From Deinococcus indicus (GTDB lineage Bacteria > Deinococcota > Deinococci > Deinococcales > Deinococcaceae), in the NCBI RefSeq assembly GCF_002198095.1, contig NZ_NHMK01000016.1:25001-89000 (forward strand): a stretch of 64,000 nt of DNA, given 5' to 3'. The notes beneath the pieces are model-generated. The model had not been told where the DNA came from, ran no database searches, and saw nothing but the letters and a program-made list of their open reading frames with translations. Of the stretch, positions 41,165 to 49,455 are shown piece by piece; position 1 is the stretch's first letter, and each line of letters opens with the position of its first letter. The translations under genes were made by a program, and so were the position numbers.

Positions 41165-42403
41165 CTATCTGTTCAGCAGCGTGGCGGCCTGCTCCAGGGC
41201 GCTGTCCCGACCAGTGCGGGCGAGTCTGGCCAAGTCCACGCTGGCTCCCACCTGCGGCGTGATACGGGCTCCCAACGGCTGCTCTGCGGCGTCGAGCATC
41301 CGGGCGAAGGTCAATTGCAACCCCGAGCCATCGGTCAGGGGAATGAAGCGGGTCGCGGTGTCGCCCACGCCGGCGGTGGCCTCCCCGATCACCTGGGTGG
41401 AGGGGCGGCCCAGCAGGGTCCGGGTGAGGAACTCGGCGGAACTGGCCGTGCCCTCGTCTACCAGCACTGCCAGCGGCCCCGTGTACCGGACCGGCGTCTT
41501 GATCCTCGGCTGTTCCTGCGCCTTGCCGTTCACCAGGTACCGGCCCGCGCCGTATCCGATCTTCGCCGCATCGACACGGGTCTTCAAGAAGAGGGGCGTG
41601 GGGTCGGTGAACGCCCCGGCGCTCAGCAGGAACTCCTCGACACGTCCACCGCTGTTCCAGCGCAGGTCCAAGATGACCCCCTTCGTTCCCGCCGCCTGTA
41701 CTTTCCGCAGGGCGTCGTGGACCTGCTGCCCCACGCCCGGCGTGTTGAAATGCCTCAGACGTAACACCGCCAGACCATCTGGCCGCAGGCTCAGGCTGAC
41801 CGGCGTGACCTGGAGGGGCGCTGCCGTGAGCACCGTGCTCATCGTCTTGCCCTGTCGCGTCCCCTCAAAGCGGGCGGGTGTGCCCCGGGCCGACGCCCGG
41901 CCGAGGGCCGCCTGTCCGGCCTGACCGTCCAGCGCCACGCCATTCACCCGCCGCAGCACGTCCCCGGCCTTCCACCCGGCCCGCTCGGCGGCGGAGCCGG
42001 GCAGCACCTCCAGCACCACGCGCCCACCTGCACCCAGGGCTTCCGTGACGGCCCCGAAGGTCCGGCGCTGCCCCTGTTCGCCCAGGAGGAGCTTGCCGAC
42101 CTCCTCCAACTGGGACGGCGTGTAGAAGTTGGTGTGCGCGTCTTTCAGGTCGCCTAGCAACTGCTTGATCAGCCCGTAAGCTTGCTCCGCCGCACACTCG
42201 GGCTTGCCGCCGCAGAGCTTCTGCACCTCTGGCAGGTATTTGCGGCGCAGGTCGCTGGCCCGCACATCAGACGGCCCGCTGTAGAAGGAAGCGAGTTGGT
42301 AGACCACCTCGTCGAACAGGTCCTGGGCGGTGACGGTGGGCGCCGGGGCCGCCTGCACGCTGGGGGTCAGCGCGAGGGCCAGAACCAGGGCTGCCCTCTT
42401 CAC
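41165..42403 (-). CDS. S41-family (C-terminal processing) protease, secreted
   Basis: 412 residues with a signal peptide (RAALVLALALTPSVQA). A helical N-terminal region with a CGGKPEC disulphide pair leads into a PDZ domain (about 125-185, GRVVLEVLPGSAAERAGWKA). The S41 core follows: LRWNSGGRVEEFLL and VDEGTASSAEFLTRTLLG with the catalytic Ser. The usual catalytic Lys position (GxxTxGKG) reads GEATAGVG, so the Lys is missing or supplied elsewhere. GTG 42403 overlaps the preceding stop. It belongs to the peptide-secretion locus and could trim secreted substrates. Confidence 0.82.
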   Translation of the reverse strand: MKRAALVLALALTPSVQAAPAPTVTAQDLFDEVVYQLASFYSGPSDVRASDLRRKYLPEVQKLCGGKPECAAEQAYGLIKQLLGDLKDAHTNFYTPSQLEEVGKLLLGEQGQRRTFGAVTEALGAGGRVVLEVLPGSAAERAGWKAGDVLRRVNGVALDGQAGQAALGRASARGTPARFEGTRQGKTMSTVLTAAPLQVTPVSLSLRPDGLAVLRLRHFNTPGVGQQVHDALRKVQAAGTKGVILDLRWNSGGRVEEFLLSAGAFTDPTPLFLKTRVDAAKIGYGAGRYLVNGKAQEQPRIKTPVRYTGPLAVLVDEGTASSAEFLTRTLLGRPSTQVIGEATAGVGDTATRFIPLTDGSGLQLTFARMLDAAEQPLGARITPQVGASVDLARLARTGRDSALEQAATLLNR

Positions 42404-43218
42404 TCCGGGACCTTTAAGGTGTCGGCGGGCAGCGTCACGTTGATCCTGGTCTCCAGGTCCTTGATGACGTAGAGGAGAGTGCCGTTCGGCGCGAAGCCCA
42501 GCGTCATCCCTGGAACCTGCATCCCGCCGATGGCCTGGAAGTTGCCATAGACCGAGATGACTTCGCCTAGGCCCTCAATCGGATACCGCTCGGCCACGAT
42601 CAGTCCCTGTGAGTTCAGCAGGTAGGTTGCCTTCACGCCTTTGGTCACGACTTCCAGCACGGTGCCCTTGATTTCGCGGCCTTCCACCTTGAGCCAGGTC
42701 TGCTCGCCCAGATTCTTCACCGATTCGCGGCCCTGGTTGCCCTGCCGCAGGCCAGGAGCACCGTAGAAGAAGGAGTCGGTCAGGCTCTTGGCCTCCTGGC
42801 GGGGCAGCGGCACCGTGCCCGACTGGGGGGTGGACGCGAATGCTCCCTCGGGCGTGAGGAACTGCTCGTTGACGACCTGCTCTCCCTGACGGGTGGTGGC
42901 CCGCATCCAGCCGTTGGCGTAATCCACGCTGGCCACGCTGCCCAGTACCAGCACCGGCTGGCCCTGCGCGTCCACGAAGGTCATCTCGGAGCGCTGCTGC
43001 ATGGTGCGCAGCCCCCGGAGAGAGTCGCCGCCGTTGGCCTTCAGCGCCCTGTCCAGCAGAGCGCGGCCAGCCTGGGCCTGAGTCTGGGCAGGTTGCACAG
43101 CGGGGACAGCGGGGCGGGCGACGGGCGGCGCACCGGCCCCCCCGGCCTGCACGGCGCCGGAAAGCAGCAGGGCGGAGAGGGTAGCGGCGGACAGCCATTG
43201 ACGGGGGACAGTCTTCAT
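42400..43218 (-). CDS. Secreted LolA/outer-membrane lipoprotein-sorting-like protein
   Basis: 272 residues. A signal peptide (AATLSALLLSGAVQA) and a Pro/Ala/Gln-rich linker precede a LolA-like half-barrel (about 55-270): LDRALKANGGDSLRGLRTMQ, VASVDYANGWMRATTRQGEQ, WLKVEGREIKGTVLEVVTKG, LIVAERYPIEG. Such folds carry lipoproteins or lipids across the periplasm. A perfect 28-bp palindrome lies 42 bases upstream. Its stop overlaps the S41 protease GTG (GTGA), so the two form one unit. Confidence 0.7.
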   Translation of the reverse strand: MKTVPRQWLSAATLSALLLSGAVQAGGAGAPPVARPAVPAVQPAQTQAQAGRALLDRALKANGGDSLRGLRTMQQRSEMTFVDAQGQPVLVLGSVASVDYANGWMRATTRQGEQVVNEQFLTPEGAFASTPQSGTVPLPRQEAKSLTDSFFYGAPGLRQGNQGRESVKNLGEQTWLKVEGREIKGTVLEVVTKGVKATYLLNSQGLIVAERYPIEGLGEVISVYGNFQAIGGMQVPGMTLGFAPNGTLLYVIKDLETRINVTLPADTLKVPE

Positions 43219-43260
43219 CCCCTGACGCTACCGGGCAATGCACGCCCCGCCTACGCACCA

Positions 43261-43288
43261 ACGGCCTATATCTTTCGATATAGGCCGT
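43261..43288. promoter_or_regulatory. Perfect palindrome, probable response-regulator site 1
   Basis: ACGGCCTATATC (43261-43272) and its exact complement (43277-43288) enclose TTTC. The core CCTATATCTTTCGA recurs at 46028, before the peptide and two-component genes. It is placed 42 bases before the LolA-like gene start. The likely binder is the NarL-type regulator at 47.3 kb; that is inference. Confidence 0.65.
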
Positions 43289-43316
43289 ATGCAGGTGCAG
43301 TGGAAATGAGCAAACC

Positions 43317-44069
43317 TCAGGGGCGGTAAAGGTACGTCACGCTCAGGCCGGTGGTCGTGCGGCCCCCGGTGACGTTCAGGGTTGTGCGGGCCTGGAGGCT
43401 GTTCTGCTCGTCAATCTTGTACGCCCCGCCCAGTCCCAGGGTGGTTGAGGGAACGGTCAGGGTGCCGAAGGTCAGACTCTGAACGGCGTCTGTCCGTAGC
43501 GTCACAGCCTCGTTCACCACGAAGCTCACACCCGCACCGGCGCTGACGGACGCGGCGCCTTCCGGGCGCCAGATCGCGGCCAGCGTGCCGTCCAGAATGA
43601 CCGGGTCGCGCAGCAAAGAGGCAGAGGCGCTGCCCGTCACAGCCCAGCCGCCGCCCGCCACTGGGAGAGACACGTCCAGTCCCAGCGCCGGAGCGTACCG
43701 CCCCTCGAAGGTGTACTGCGCGCCCACGTCCAGGCCATTCCAGTTCAGGCGGGAAGCCGCGTCCACGGTGTCACCGTTCAGGGTCTCGGTTCTTGCCCCG
43801 CCGATACCGGTGGAGGCCGTCACCACGAAGCGTTCCGTCACGTTGTAGCTGGCGCTGAGTCCCAGCCCGCCCGACACGCTGGAAGTCAGGCCCTCCGGTG
43901 TCTGCCGGAGGTCAGGGGCGTATCCGGCACTGACGCTGAAACTGGCGCTGCCCGCCCCCGTCCGGGGCCGCTGGAGGGGGTCGATGGGTTGCAGGTTCTG
44001 AGCGCCCGCTCCACTGAAACTGACGAGCGAGGCCAGTAGCCCCGCCCGCCATCGGTTGTTCTTGAACAT
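43317..44069 (-). CDS. Outer-membrane beta-barrel protein
   Basis: 250 residues. A signal peptide (LLASLVSFSGAGA) is followed by alternating amphipathic strands through to a terminal aromatic strand (TTTGLSVTYLYRP). Examples are SASFSVSAGYAPDL, LGLSASYNVTERFVVTASTG and GLDVGAQYTFEGRYAP. About ten to twelve strands, no large plug. It lies two bases after the C39 peptidase stop in the same unit. By analogy with loci that pair a C39 peptidase with a barrel, it may export the small peptides; that is inference. Confidence 0.72.
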   Translation of the reverse strand: MFKNNRWRAGLLASLVSFSGAGAQNLQPIDPLQRPRTGAGSASFSVSAGYAPDLRQTPEGLTSSVSGGLGLSASYNVTERFVVTASTGIGGARTETLNGDTVDAASRLNWNGLDVGAQYTFEGRYAPALGLDVSLPVAGGGWAVTGSASASLLRDPVILDGTLAAIWRPEGAASVSAGAGVSFVVNEAVTLRTDAVQSLTFGTLTVPSTTLGLGGAYKIDEQNSLQARTTLNVTGGRTTTGLSVTYLYRP

Positions 44070-44071
44070 GG

Positions 44072-44665
44072 TCAGGCTCCTGTCTTGAGGCGTTCGAGGC
44101 GTTCTCTGTACTTACTGAGTTGCAGTGCCACCTGGGTCCGGGCCTGAGTGGCTTCAGCTTCCGAGGGTTCTGGAATCAGGACGACCCCGTTCCAGGCGTT
44201 CAGGAAGTTGCGGATGGGTTGCGAGCGCACGCCCCAACTGGGGTCGGCCAGCAGCACGTTCTGGTCGTCCACCGCCAGCACGAGGTAGTAGTGCCCCTTC
44301 GGATAGACGACGTTTGCTACCACCGGCAGCCCTTGCGCCAGCACGCCGCGCAGTTGCTCCAGCGTGAGCTTGTACCCCGCTGAGGGGACGTTCTCGGTAG
44401 TCAGGGCGTTCCGCAGGGCCAGTAGGGTGATGCCTTCCACCACTTCCTTTCCGCGTGCCTGCATATCGGCCACCGAACGCTCTGCGAGGGTCTGCTCGGC
44501 CACGGGCTGCCCGTAGTAGTGGGTGAGCAGGGTTGCCAGAGCAGCCGGGCCGCAGGTGAAGTCGGAAGTCTGGCCGACGACGGAGGAGTAGCGGAGGGTG
44601 CGGTAGTCGGCGGAAGCAGAGGAGAAAAGGATCATCAGCGCGACCACAAAACGCTTACGGAGCAA
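44072..44665 (-). CDS. Secreted C39-family peptidase
   Basis: 197 residues. A signal peptide (VVALMILFSSASA) precedes the C39 core: TSDFTCGPAALATLLTHYYG (catalytic Cys), YPKGHYYLVLAVDDQN (His) and LLADPSWGVRS (Asp). C39 enzymes cut double-glycine-type leaders of bacteriocins and related peptides. Here the domain stands alone with a signal peptide and not fused to an ABC transporter, so it would act outside the cytoplasm, as FapD does in the Fap amyloid system. A C-terminal coiled helix follows. It overlaps the upstream membrane gene by 11 bases. Confidence 0.85.
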   Translation of the reverse strand: MLRKRFVVALMILFSSASADYRTLRYSSVVGQTSDFTCGPAALATLLTHYYGQPVAEQTLAERSVADMQARGKEVVEGITLLALRNALTTENVPSAGYKLTLEQLRGVLAQGLPVVANVVYPKGHYYLVLAVDDQNVLLADPSWGVRSQPIRNFLNAWNGVVLIPEPSEAEATQARTQVALQLSKYRERLERLKTGA

Positions 44666-45113
44666 GCTTATCCCTCCCGATGAAGGCGACTAGGGCTGCG
44701 AACATGGAAGGCATCACGCCATAGCTCAGTACGCTGCGAATGACTTCGGAAGCGCTGAGCGCCGTTGGGAGGACCAAGATCAAGGTAATGAAGGCGGCCA
44801 GAGCGAGCTTTCGGGCACGTGTATGGGCCCGCAGATGATAGGGAGCCTGCTGGGGGTGGATACGGTGCGCGAACAACTGATAGCTGAGTGCCATAGAAGT
44901 CGTGAGAATGAGCGCCTGAGCAATGTTCTCCATGTATTCACCGGGAGAAACTCGCTGCGCCAAAAGAAAGATCACAGGAAGGAAGATAACTCTGCCAATG
45001 GCGACAGGAAGAAAGCGACGAGGGTTCACATAGTAGACATTGTTGTATGACTCCCAAAGAATGAGCATAGGGGTCACAAACAGAGATACGATGATAAAGA
45101 CGAGCAACTCCAC
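44655..45113 (-). CDS. Four-helix membrane protein of peptide locus
   Basis: 152 residues from GTG 45113. Helices: LLVFIIVSLFVTPMLILW, FLPVAIGRVIFLPVIFLLA, NIAQALILTTSMALSYQLF, LALAAFITLILVLPTALS, and a last one near SMFAALVAFIG. A cytoplasmic HPQQAPYHLRAHTRARK basic loop lies in the middle. GC content and codon use are lower than in surrounding genes, like the adjacent peptide genes. It may be an immunity or inner-membrane export component; no family was recognised. Confidence 0.6.
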   Translation of the reverse strand: MELLVFIIVSLFVTPMLILWESYNNVYYVNPRRFLPVAIGRVIFLPVIFLLAQRVSPGEYMENIAQALILTTSMALSYQLFAHRIHPQQAPYHLRAHTRARKLALAAFITLILVLPTALSASEVIRSVLSYGVMPSMFAALVAFIGRDKLAP

Positions 45114-45232
45114 AAGATCCTCCGAGGGCAGCGGACACTATCGTGCAGACGCCGGAGTACAGCACATGGCGGTATGGCTGTACTCCGGTTTAGTCTTCCA
45201 TTACGAATGGTTCGGCTCTGCCCTGAGTGAGT

Positions 45233-45595
45233 TCAAGGGTTCTCAGCAAACCAACCGCCGACTGCTGCACCGGTACCGAAACCAACTCCCCCAGCGATCC
45301 ACATGGCGGCCTTTTGCGCAGTTTCGCGACAGGCAGTGTTGGCCGCACAGCGAACGCCCGCTGCGATCACGACTTGAATGAATTCGCCTTCGACGGCTTC
45401 AAGCTCTTCGTCAGATAAAGTTTTCACATCCCTCAATACCAGGGAGTAGAGGGGGGTTTGAAAGGAAAAAGCTACGACGTTCTTGGTAGAGAAGGTCTGT
45501 GTATCTGCGAGTTTCGGCTGAGAAATCGCGGAGGCAGTGGCAGACACACAGAGAGTCAGTGCGCTCATCAGGACGGCAATCAGTTTACTTTTCAT
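45233..45595 (-). CDS. Putative secreted Cys-pair peptide A (bacteriocin- or amyloid-like)
   Basis: 120 residues. A signal peptide (LIAVLMSALTLCVSATASA) and a linker are followed by TLSDEELEAVEGEF, then VRCAANTACRETAQ with two Cys six apart, and a Gly-rich hydrophobic tail (WIAGGVGFGTGAAVGGWF). The block LSDEELEAVEGE resembles C39-type leader ends, and the Gly/Ala tail resembles small pore-forming bacteriocins. Peptide B next door shares the block and the Cys pair. It lies upstream of the membrane, C39 and barrel genes on the same strand. Confidence 0.65.
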   Translation of the reverse strand: MKSKLIAVLMSALTLCVSATASAISQPKLADTQTFSTKNVVAFSFQTPLYSLVLRDVKTLSDEELEAVEGEFIQVVIAAGVRCAANTACRETAQKAAMWIAGGVGFGTGAAVGGWFAENP

Positions 45596-45628
45596 GGTTT
45601 TCCTCTTGATGGTAGATAGAGATGTGGA

Positions 45629-45970
45629 TCAGGGGAGCCAATCGGCGACTTTAACCTGGACATACTCCATAAGGAAGCCCGATGCGAAGCTGCCAGCGGC
45701 TGTCCCCACGACTTTCAAGCAGCCAGTGCTTGCAGCGCAGGCACGAGCAGCCGTAGCCACAAGGGCCACGAATTCGCCTTTCGCTGCGTCCATCTCAGCA
45801 TCGGTCAGCTCCTGGGGCAACTCGGTCTTGGTGAAGATGCTGGGCGTGGTCTTCCGTGCTACCTGAGCATAGCTAACGCGAAAATCCTGAGCGGGAACAG
45901 CTTGCACGGCGGTAGCGCCAGCAGTGGGAGCGAGGATCAGGGCCGACAGGAGCAGTGCTTCCATTCTCAT
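45629..45970 (-). CDS. Putative secreted Cys-pair peptide B, paralogue of A
   Basis: 113 residues. A signal peptide (ALLLSALILAPTAGATA) and a linker precede ELTDAEMDAAKGEFVALVAT, then ARACAASTGCLKVVG with the same C-x5-C spacing, and a hydrophobic end (SFASGFLMEYVQVKVADWLP). Shared pattern with A: L-S/T-D-x-E-L/M-E/D-A-x-x-GEF, then CAA-x-T-x-C. The start lies 55 bases from a palindromic site. It is probably the first gene of the export operon. Confidence 0.65.
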   Translation of the reverse strand: MRMEALLLSALILAPTAGATAVQAVPAQDFRVSYAQVARKTTPSIFTKTELPQELTDAEMDAAKGEFVALVATAARACAASTGCLKVVGTAAGSFASGFLMEYVQVKVADWLP

Positions 45971-46025
45971 ACGTGAGCAATCTACTCATCTGATCCCCAT
46001 CTGCCATCTCCCAGAAGACATAGCT

Positions 46026-46049
46026 GGCCTATATCTTTCGACATACGCC
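46026..46049. promoter_or_regulatory. Probable response-regulator site 2
   Basis: GGCCTATATCTTTCGACATA repeats the left arm, loop and start of the right arm of the perfect palindrome at 43261; the right arm here is imperfect. It lies between the divergent peptide B gene (55 bases) and the histidine-kinase gene (74 bases), so one site could serve both. Confidence 0.6.
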
Positions 46050-46123
46050 CCCAGCAGACGCGCGGCCTCATCCTGCCCCCCTACACTGTCCTTCATGCTG
46101 TCTCTTCACCCCTCTGAAACACC

Positions 46124-47359
46124 ATGACGGCGCGTGCTTACCTGAACCGACCAGAGGTCCGGGCATTTCTCCATCGTCCCCGCGTGACACCCATCGTGCT
46201 GTTCGCGGGGCTGGGCGTCCTGACGACCTTCCTGCGCAGTCTGGTCATCAGTCCGGTGGACACCAGCACGCTGCCCCTGCTGGACGCCGGACATGTGCTC
46301 CTGCGCGTGCTGGTCGCCGGACTGGGATTCGCGGCGGTCCTGTGGGCCATCCGGCCCGGTCAGCGCGGACGACCCGAGATCGTCCTGCTGCTGCTGGCGA
46401 CCCTGGTGTTCTCCGTCCTCGTGGTCTGGGCCGACCGTCCGGCGGCGGTCCTGATGGTCACGCCCATCGTGGCGCGTTACTGGCTGACCCTGCGGCAGAC
46501 CCTCGGTCTGTTCGCGGCGCTGTTCGTGGGCAGTCTGCTGACCTACATCCTGATTCCCCCGCTGCCCACCTTCACCAGTCCGGACGAATGGTCTGGGCTG
46601 CTGGGATTGGTGGTCGTCACCCTGACCCAGGGGGGCTTCACCTACGCGGCCTTCGAGTTCATGCTCCAGAACGAGGAGAAGCAGGAGGCCCTGCGCCGGG
46701 CCTACCGCGAGTTGCACGCCTACCAGGCGCTGGAGTTGCAGCACGCGGCCCTGGAGGAACGTGCCCACCTCTCACGCGAACTGCACGACACGCTGGGTCA
46801 TCAACTGACGGCCCTGCGGCTCGAAGCCCAGCGTGTCCGCAAGCTCCAGCAGAGGGCAGGCGGCACCGACCCCCGGATCACGGTGTCCCTCGACAACGTG
46901 ATGGCACGCAGCGGCGAGGCCCTGGAGCAGCTTCAGGAGGTGGTGTCTACCCTGAAAGCACCGCAACTTGACGGGACGCTGTACCAGGCCCTGCGTGATC
47001 TGGCCCAGACCTGGCCTGACCCGGTGACGCTGACCCTGGAAGGTGAGGAACCCGCCCTGCCGTCCTCGCACAAACTCGCCCTGTACCGGGGGTTGCAGGA
47101 AGCCCTGACGAATGCCCACAAGCACGCGCCCGATCAGCCTGTGGCTGCCCGGCTGTCCCACGACAGGCGAGAACTCCGCCTTTCGGTCCGCAATCCGCGC
47201 TGCCCCGCCCACGCCGGCTGGACGGAGCACCCACGTGGGGGCGCGGGGCTGGCCGGGTTGCGTTCGCGCCTGGAGGCGCTCGGCGGTTCGCTCCAGGTAA
47301 CTCAAGACGAGGAGGTCTTCGAGCTATGTCTGACCCTACCCTTCCCGGCCCAGGCGTGA
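46124..47359 (+). CDS. Membrane histidine kinase, HisKA_3 (NarL/DesK-type)
   Basis: 411 residues. Five or six N-terminal helices (VTPIVLFAGLGVLTTFL through LLGLVVVTLTQGGFTYAAFE) have no large periplasmic domain, so it may sense membrane state or a peptide. A coiled linker leads to the H-box SRELHDTLGHQLTALRLEAQ and the N-box YRGLQEALTNAHKHAP. The G-region GGAGLAGLRSRLEALGGSL completes the ATPase. It phosphorylates the regulator encoded next, whose start lies inside this gene. It faces away from the secretion operon and shares a palindromic control region with it. Confidence 0.87.
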   Translation: MTARAYLNRPEVRAFLHRPRVTPIVLFAGLGVLTTFLRSLVISPVDTSTLPLLDAGHVLLRVLVAGLGFAAVLWAIRPGQRGRPEIVLLLLATLVFSVLVVWADRPAAVLMVTPIVARYWLTLRQTLGLFAALFVGSLLTYILIPPLPTFTSPDEWSGLLGLVVVTLTQGGFTYAAFEFMLQNEEKQEALRRAYRELHAYQALELQHAALEERAHLSRELHDTLGHQLTALRLEAQRVRKLQQRAGGTDPRITVSLDNVMARSGEALEQLQEVVSTLKAPQLDGTLYQALRDLAQTWPDPVTLTLEGEEPALPSSHKLALYRGLQEALTNAHKHAPDQPVAARLSHDRRELRLSVRNPRCPAHAGWTEHPRGGAGLAGLRSRLEALGGSLQVTQDEEVFELCLTLPFPAQA

Positions 47360-48006
47360 CGCCCCTGCGGGTCCTGATCGTGGATGACCAGCCCCTCGTG
47401 CGGCAGGGTCTGGCCTCGCTGCTCGACTTGGAAGACGACGTTCAGGTACTGGCCCAGGCCGAGAACGGACGGCAGGCGCTGGACCTCGCGGACGAGTTGC
47501 GTCCCGACGTGGTGCTGATGGACGTGCGGATGCCGGTGATGGACGGCATTCAGGCCACAGCGGAATTCCGCCGGAGGCATGGTCCCCCGGTGGTGCTGCT
47601 GACCACCTTCGAGGAGGTGGAGGACATGACGGGCGGTCTGAACGCCGGGGCGGCGGGCTACCTGTTCAAGAGCGCGGAGATCGACGAGATTCTGGACGCG
47701 CTGTGGCGCGTCCACCGGGGTGAGAAGGTCATTCACGCCAGAGTCGCGCAGGCACTCGCGCAGCAGTTGCGGCTGCCGGCCCGCCTGGAACCCAGCGGCG
47801 CCCTGACCGGGCGCGAGGTGCAGGTGATCCGGGCCCTGGCCGCCGGGCAGCCCAACAAACGCATCGGGCAGCAGATGGGTATCAGCGAGGGAACCGTGAA
47901 GGTCCACGTGAGCAACATCCTGGCGAAGCTGGGCGCAGGCAACCGCACCGAGGCGGTACGGCGGGCGATGGAGCTGGGGCTGCTGAGTGAGGAAACTGGA
48001 GGCTGA
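47326..48006 (+). CDS. NarL/LuxR-type response regulator
   Basis: 226 residues. The receiver has VLIVDDQPLVRQGL (acid pair), VVLMDVRMPVMDG (phospho-Asp), LLTTFEEVED and AGYLFKSA (Lys). The LuxR helix-turn-helix at the end is LTGREVQVIRALAAGQPNKR and GISEGTVKVHVSNILAKLGA. ATG 47326 has GAGGAGG upstream; GTG 47356, overlapping the kinase stop as GTGA, is an alternative. NarL-type dimers bind short palindromes, matching the sites at 43261 and 46026. Confidence 0.88.
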   Translation: MSDPTLPGPGVTPLRVLIVDDQPLVRQGLASLLDLEDDVQVLAQAENGRQALDLADELRPDVVLMDVRMPVMDGIQATAEFRRRHGPPVVLLTTFEEVEDMTGGLNAGAAGYLFKSAEIDEILDALWRVHRGEKVIHARVAQALAQQLRLPARLEPSGALTGREVQVIRALAAGQPNKRIGQQMGISEGTVKVHVSNILAKLGAGNRTEAVRRAMELGLLSEETGG

Positions 48007-48057
48007 ACCAGCGGCAGCCCACGGCACAGGTGGGCCGTTGCTCGTCCGCCAGGGAAA

Positions 48058-48308
48058 GGCCGAAGAACAAGGAGAACGGCGGGTGGTGCGGATGAGGCCT
48101 CAATGCTTCCGTCAGCGAACCGGACGCCCCTCCCCACCCTGGGGCGGACACGGTCAAGTCCCATTCCGATCCGCAGATCGGCGTGTCCCAATTGAACAGT
48201 CCTTCAGAGGGGACAGCTCACGGGCATGATGAACACGAACAAAAACGGCTCTGGATTTCAGGAGGTTCAAATGGGACAGCGCGCCGCCATCTATTGCCGG
48301 GTCTCGAC
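48058..48308. repeat. About 250-bp block duplicated in inverted orientation at 59139-59389
   Basis: The block holds the upstream (res-like) region and first codons of a serine resolvase. It matches the other copy almost base for base up to GTCTCGAC, then the resolvase codons diverge. Both copies begin abruptly at GGCCGAAGAAC, so that edge is probably a recombination or element boundary. The two copies are 11 kb apart and inverted, so recombination between them would invert the segment that includes the origin. Confidence 0.8.
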
Positions 48309-48324
48309 CGACGACCAGTCTTGG
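48271..48324 (+). pseudogene. Truncated serine resolvase start
   Basis: ATG 48271 follows TTCAGGAGGTTCAA and encodes GQRAAIYCRVSTDDQSW before foreign sequence and a stop. This is the first 18 codons of a resolvase including the catalytic Ser in CRVS. The rest is lost where the IS4-type sequence begins. Confidence 0.75.
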
Positions 48325-48407
48325 GGGTCGCGTCTCAGCACCTGACACTTCACGAGAAATGGCGTCCTGAACGCAGTGCGACATGACAAAGGGCGGTATC
48401 TGGGTCT

Positions 48408-49178
48408 GTGACGAGCCCCGATACTGCCCGCTTCCATGCTGACACGTTGGCCACCTACCTGCACACTCGCTGGCCACACCGCCGTACGGACGCGCTCCGT
48501 CGTCTTGCCGAAGTGCTCCTGGCCGTGCTCCAGGCCGAGTCCACGCTTCACCGCAAGATCGCGCTTCATCTCCCTAGATCAGCCACGTTGGAATCAAAAA
48601 CCCGGACGGTGGCCCGCGTGTTCCACGACGCTCAGCTCACGCCGCAGGACGTCACAGACGTCCTGCTTCCCTTGCTGCCCGACGGCAAGCTCACCGTGAT
48701 CATGGACCGCACCACCTGGCACTATGGCCAGACGCCGCTGAACATCCTCGTCTTGGGCGTATTACTTGGGGGCGCGGTGATTCCCCTCGTCTGGTTGATT
48801 CTGCCGCATCAAGGCAACAGCTGCACTGCTGCCCGGATCCTGCTGGTCGCCCGGCTCCTCAAGGTGATGCCAGCCCGCCGCTGGGCCGTGTTGATTGCGG
48901 ACCGGGAGTTCGTGGGGCGCGAGTGGTGCTCGTTTCTGCGCTGGAAACGCATCCGGCACTGTATCCACATCCGGGAGAACATCAGAATTGAGGATGAACT
49001 GGTGCGAGACCTGTTCACGACGATGCAACCGGGACAGGTGCGCACCCTGTTCGAGCGGACGTGGGTGTATGGGGGCTGGATGCACGTGGTCATCACCCTG
49101 TCCCCTGCGGGGGACAGGGTGATCGTGGCATCTGATTTGCCCGTCCTGGATGTGTTGCGGACCTATCGGCTCAGACCG
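48408..49178 (+). pseudogene. IS4-family transposase missing its C-terminus
   Basis: From GTG 48408 about 257 codons read well: LAVLQAESTLHRKIALHLPR, first Asp in TVIMDRTTWHYGQ, second Asp in VLIADREFVGREW, and DLPVLDVLRTYRLR. The next segment should be the WxIE region with the catalytic Glu, but after RLR the sequence changes. The frame stays open to 49598 but without transposase similarity. It lacks the third acid, so it is inactive. 49180-49455 holds no gene I can support. Confidence 0.8.
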
Positions 49179-49455
49179 TTTTTCCCGCTAAGGAGTTTCC
49201 CTCTTCACTTTCTCGCGTCACACGCGGCTGTGCCGCGGCGTGAACGTGGGTGTCGGGCTGGGTGGCCTGACCCCAAAGCTTGGACACTTTCGAGTAGAGA
49301 CTCGATTCAAGGACGAGCGTACACGGCCGTCTTCCCTGTTTCACCCGGTGGTCGGGATGATGGCCGCATGTGCGGTGTCCTGCCCGCACATGGGGACGGC
49401 AGGCCAGCCACCAGCCTCCCTGGCCCACTCATCCGGCGTCCGGTAGATGGGCGAT

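Noticed and set aside
49155..49192. Possible further Tn3-type end (CCCGCTAAG)
   Set aside because: The 38-bp position upstream does not begin with GGGG and no partner or duplication was found.
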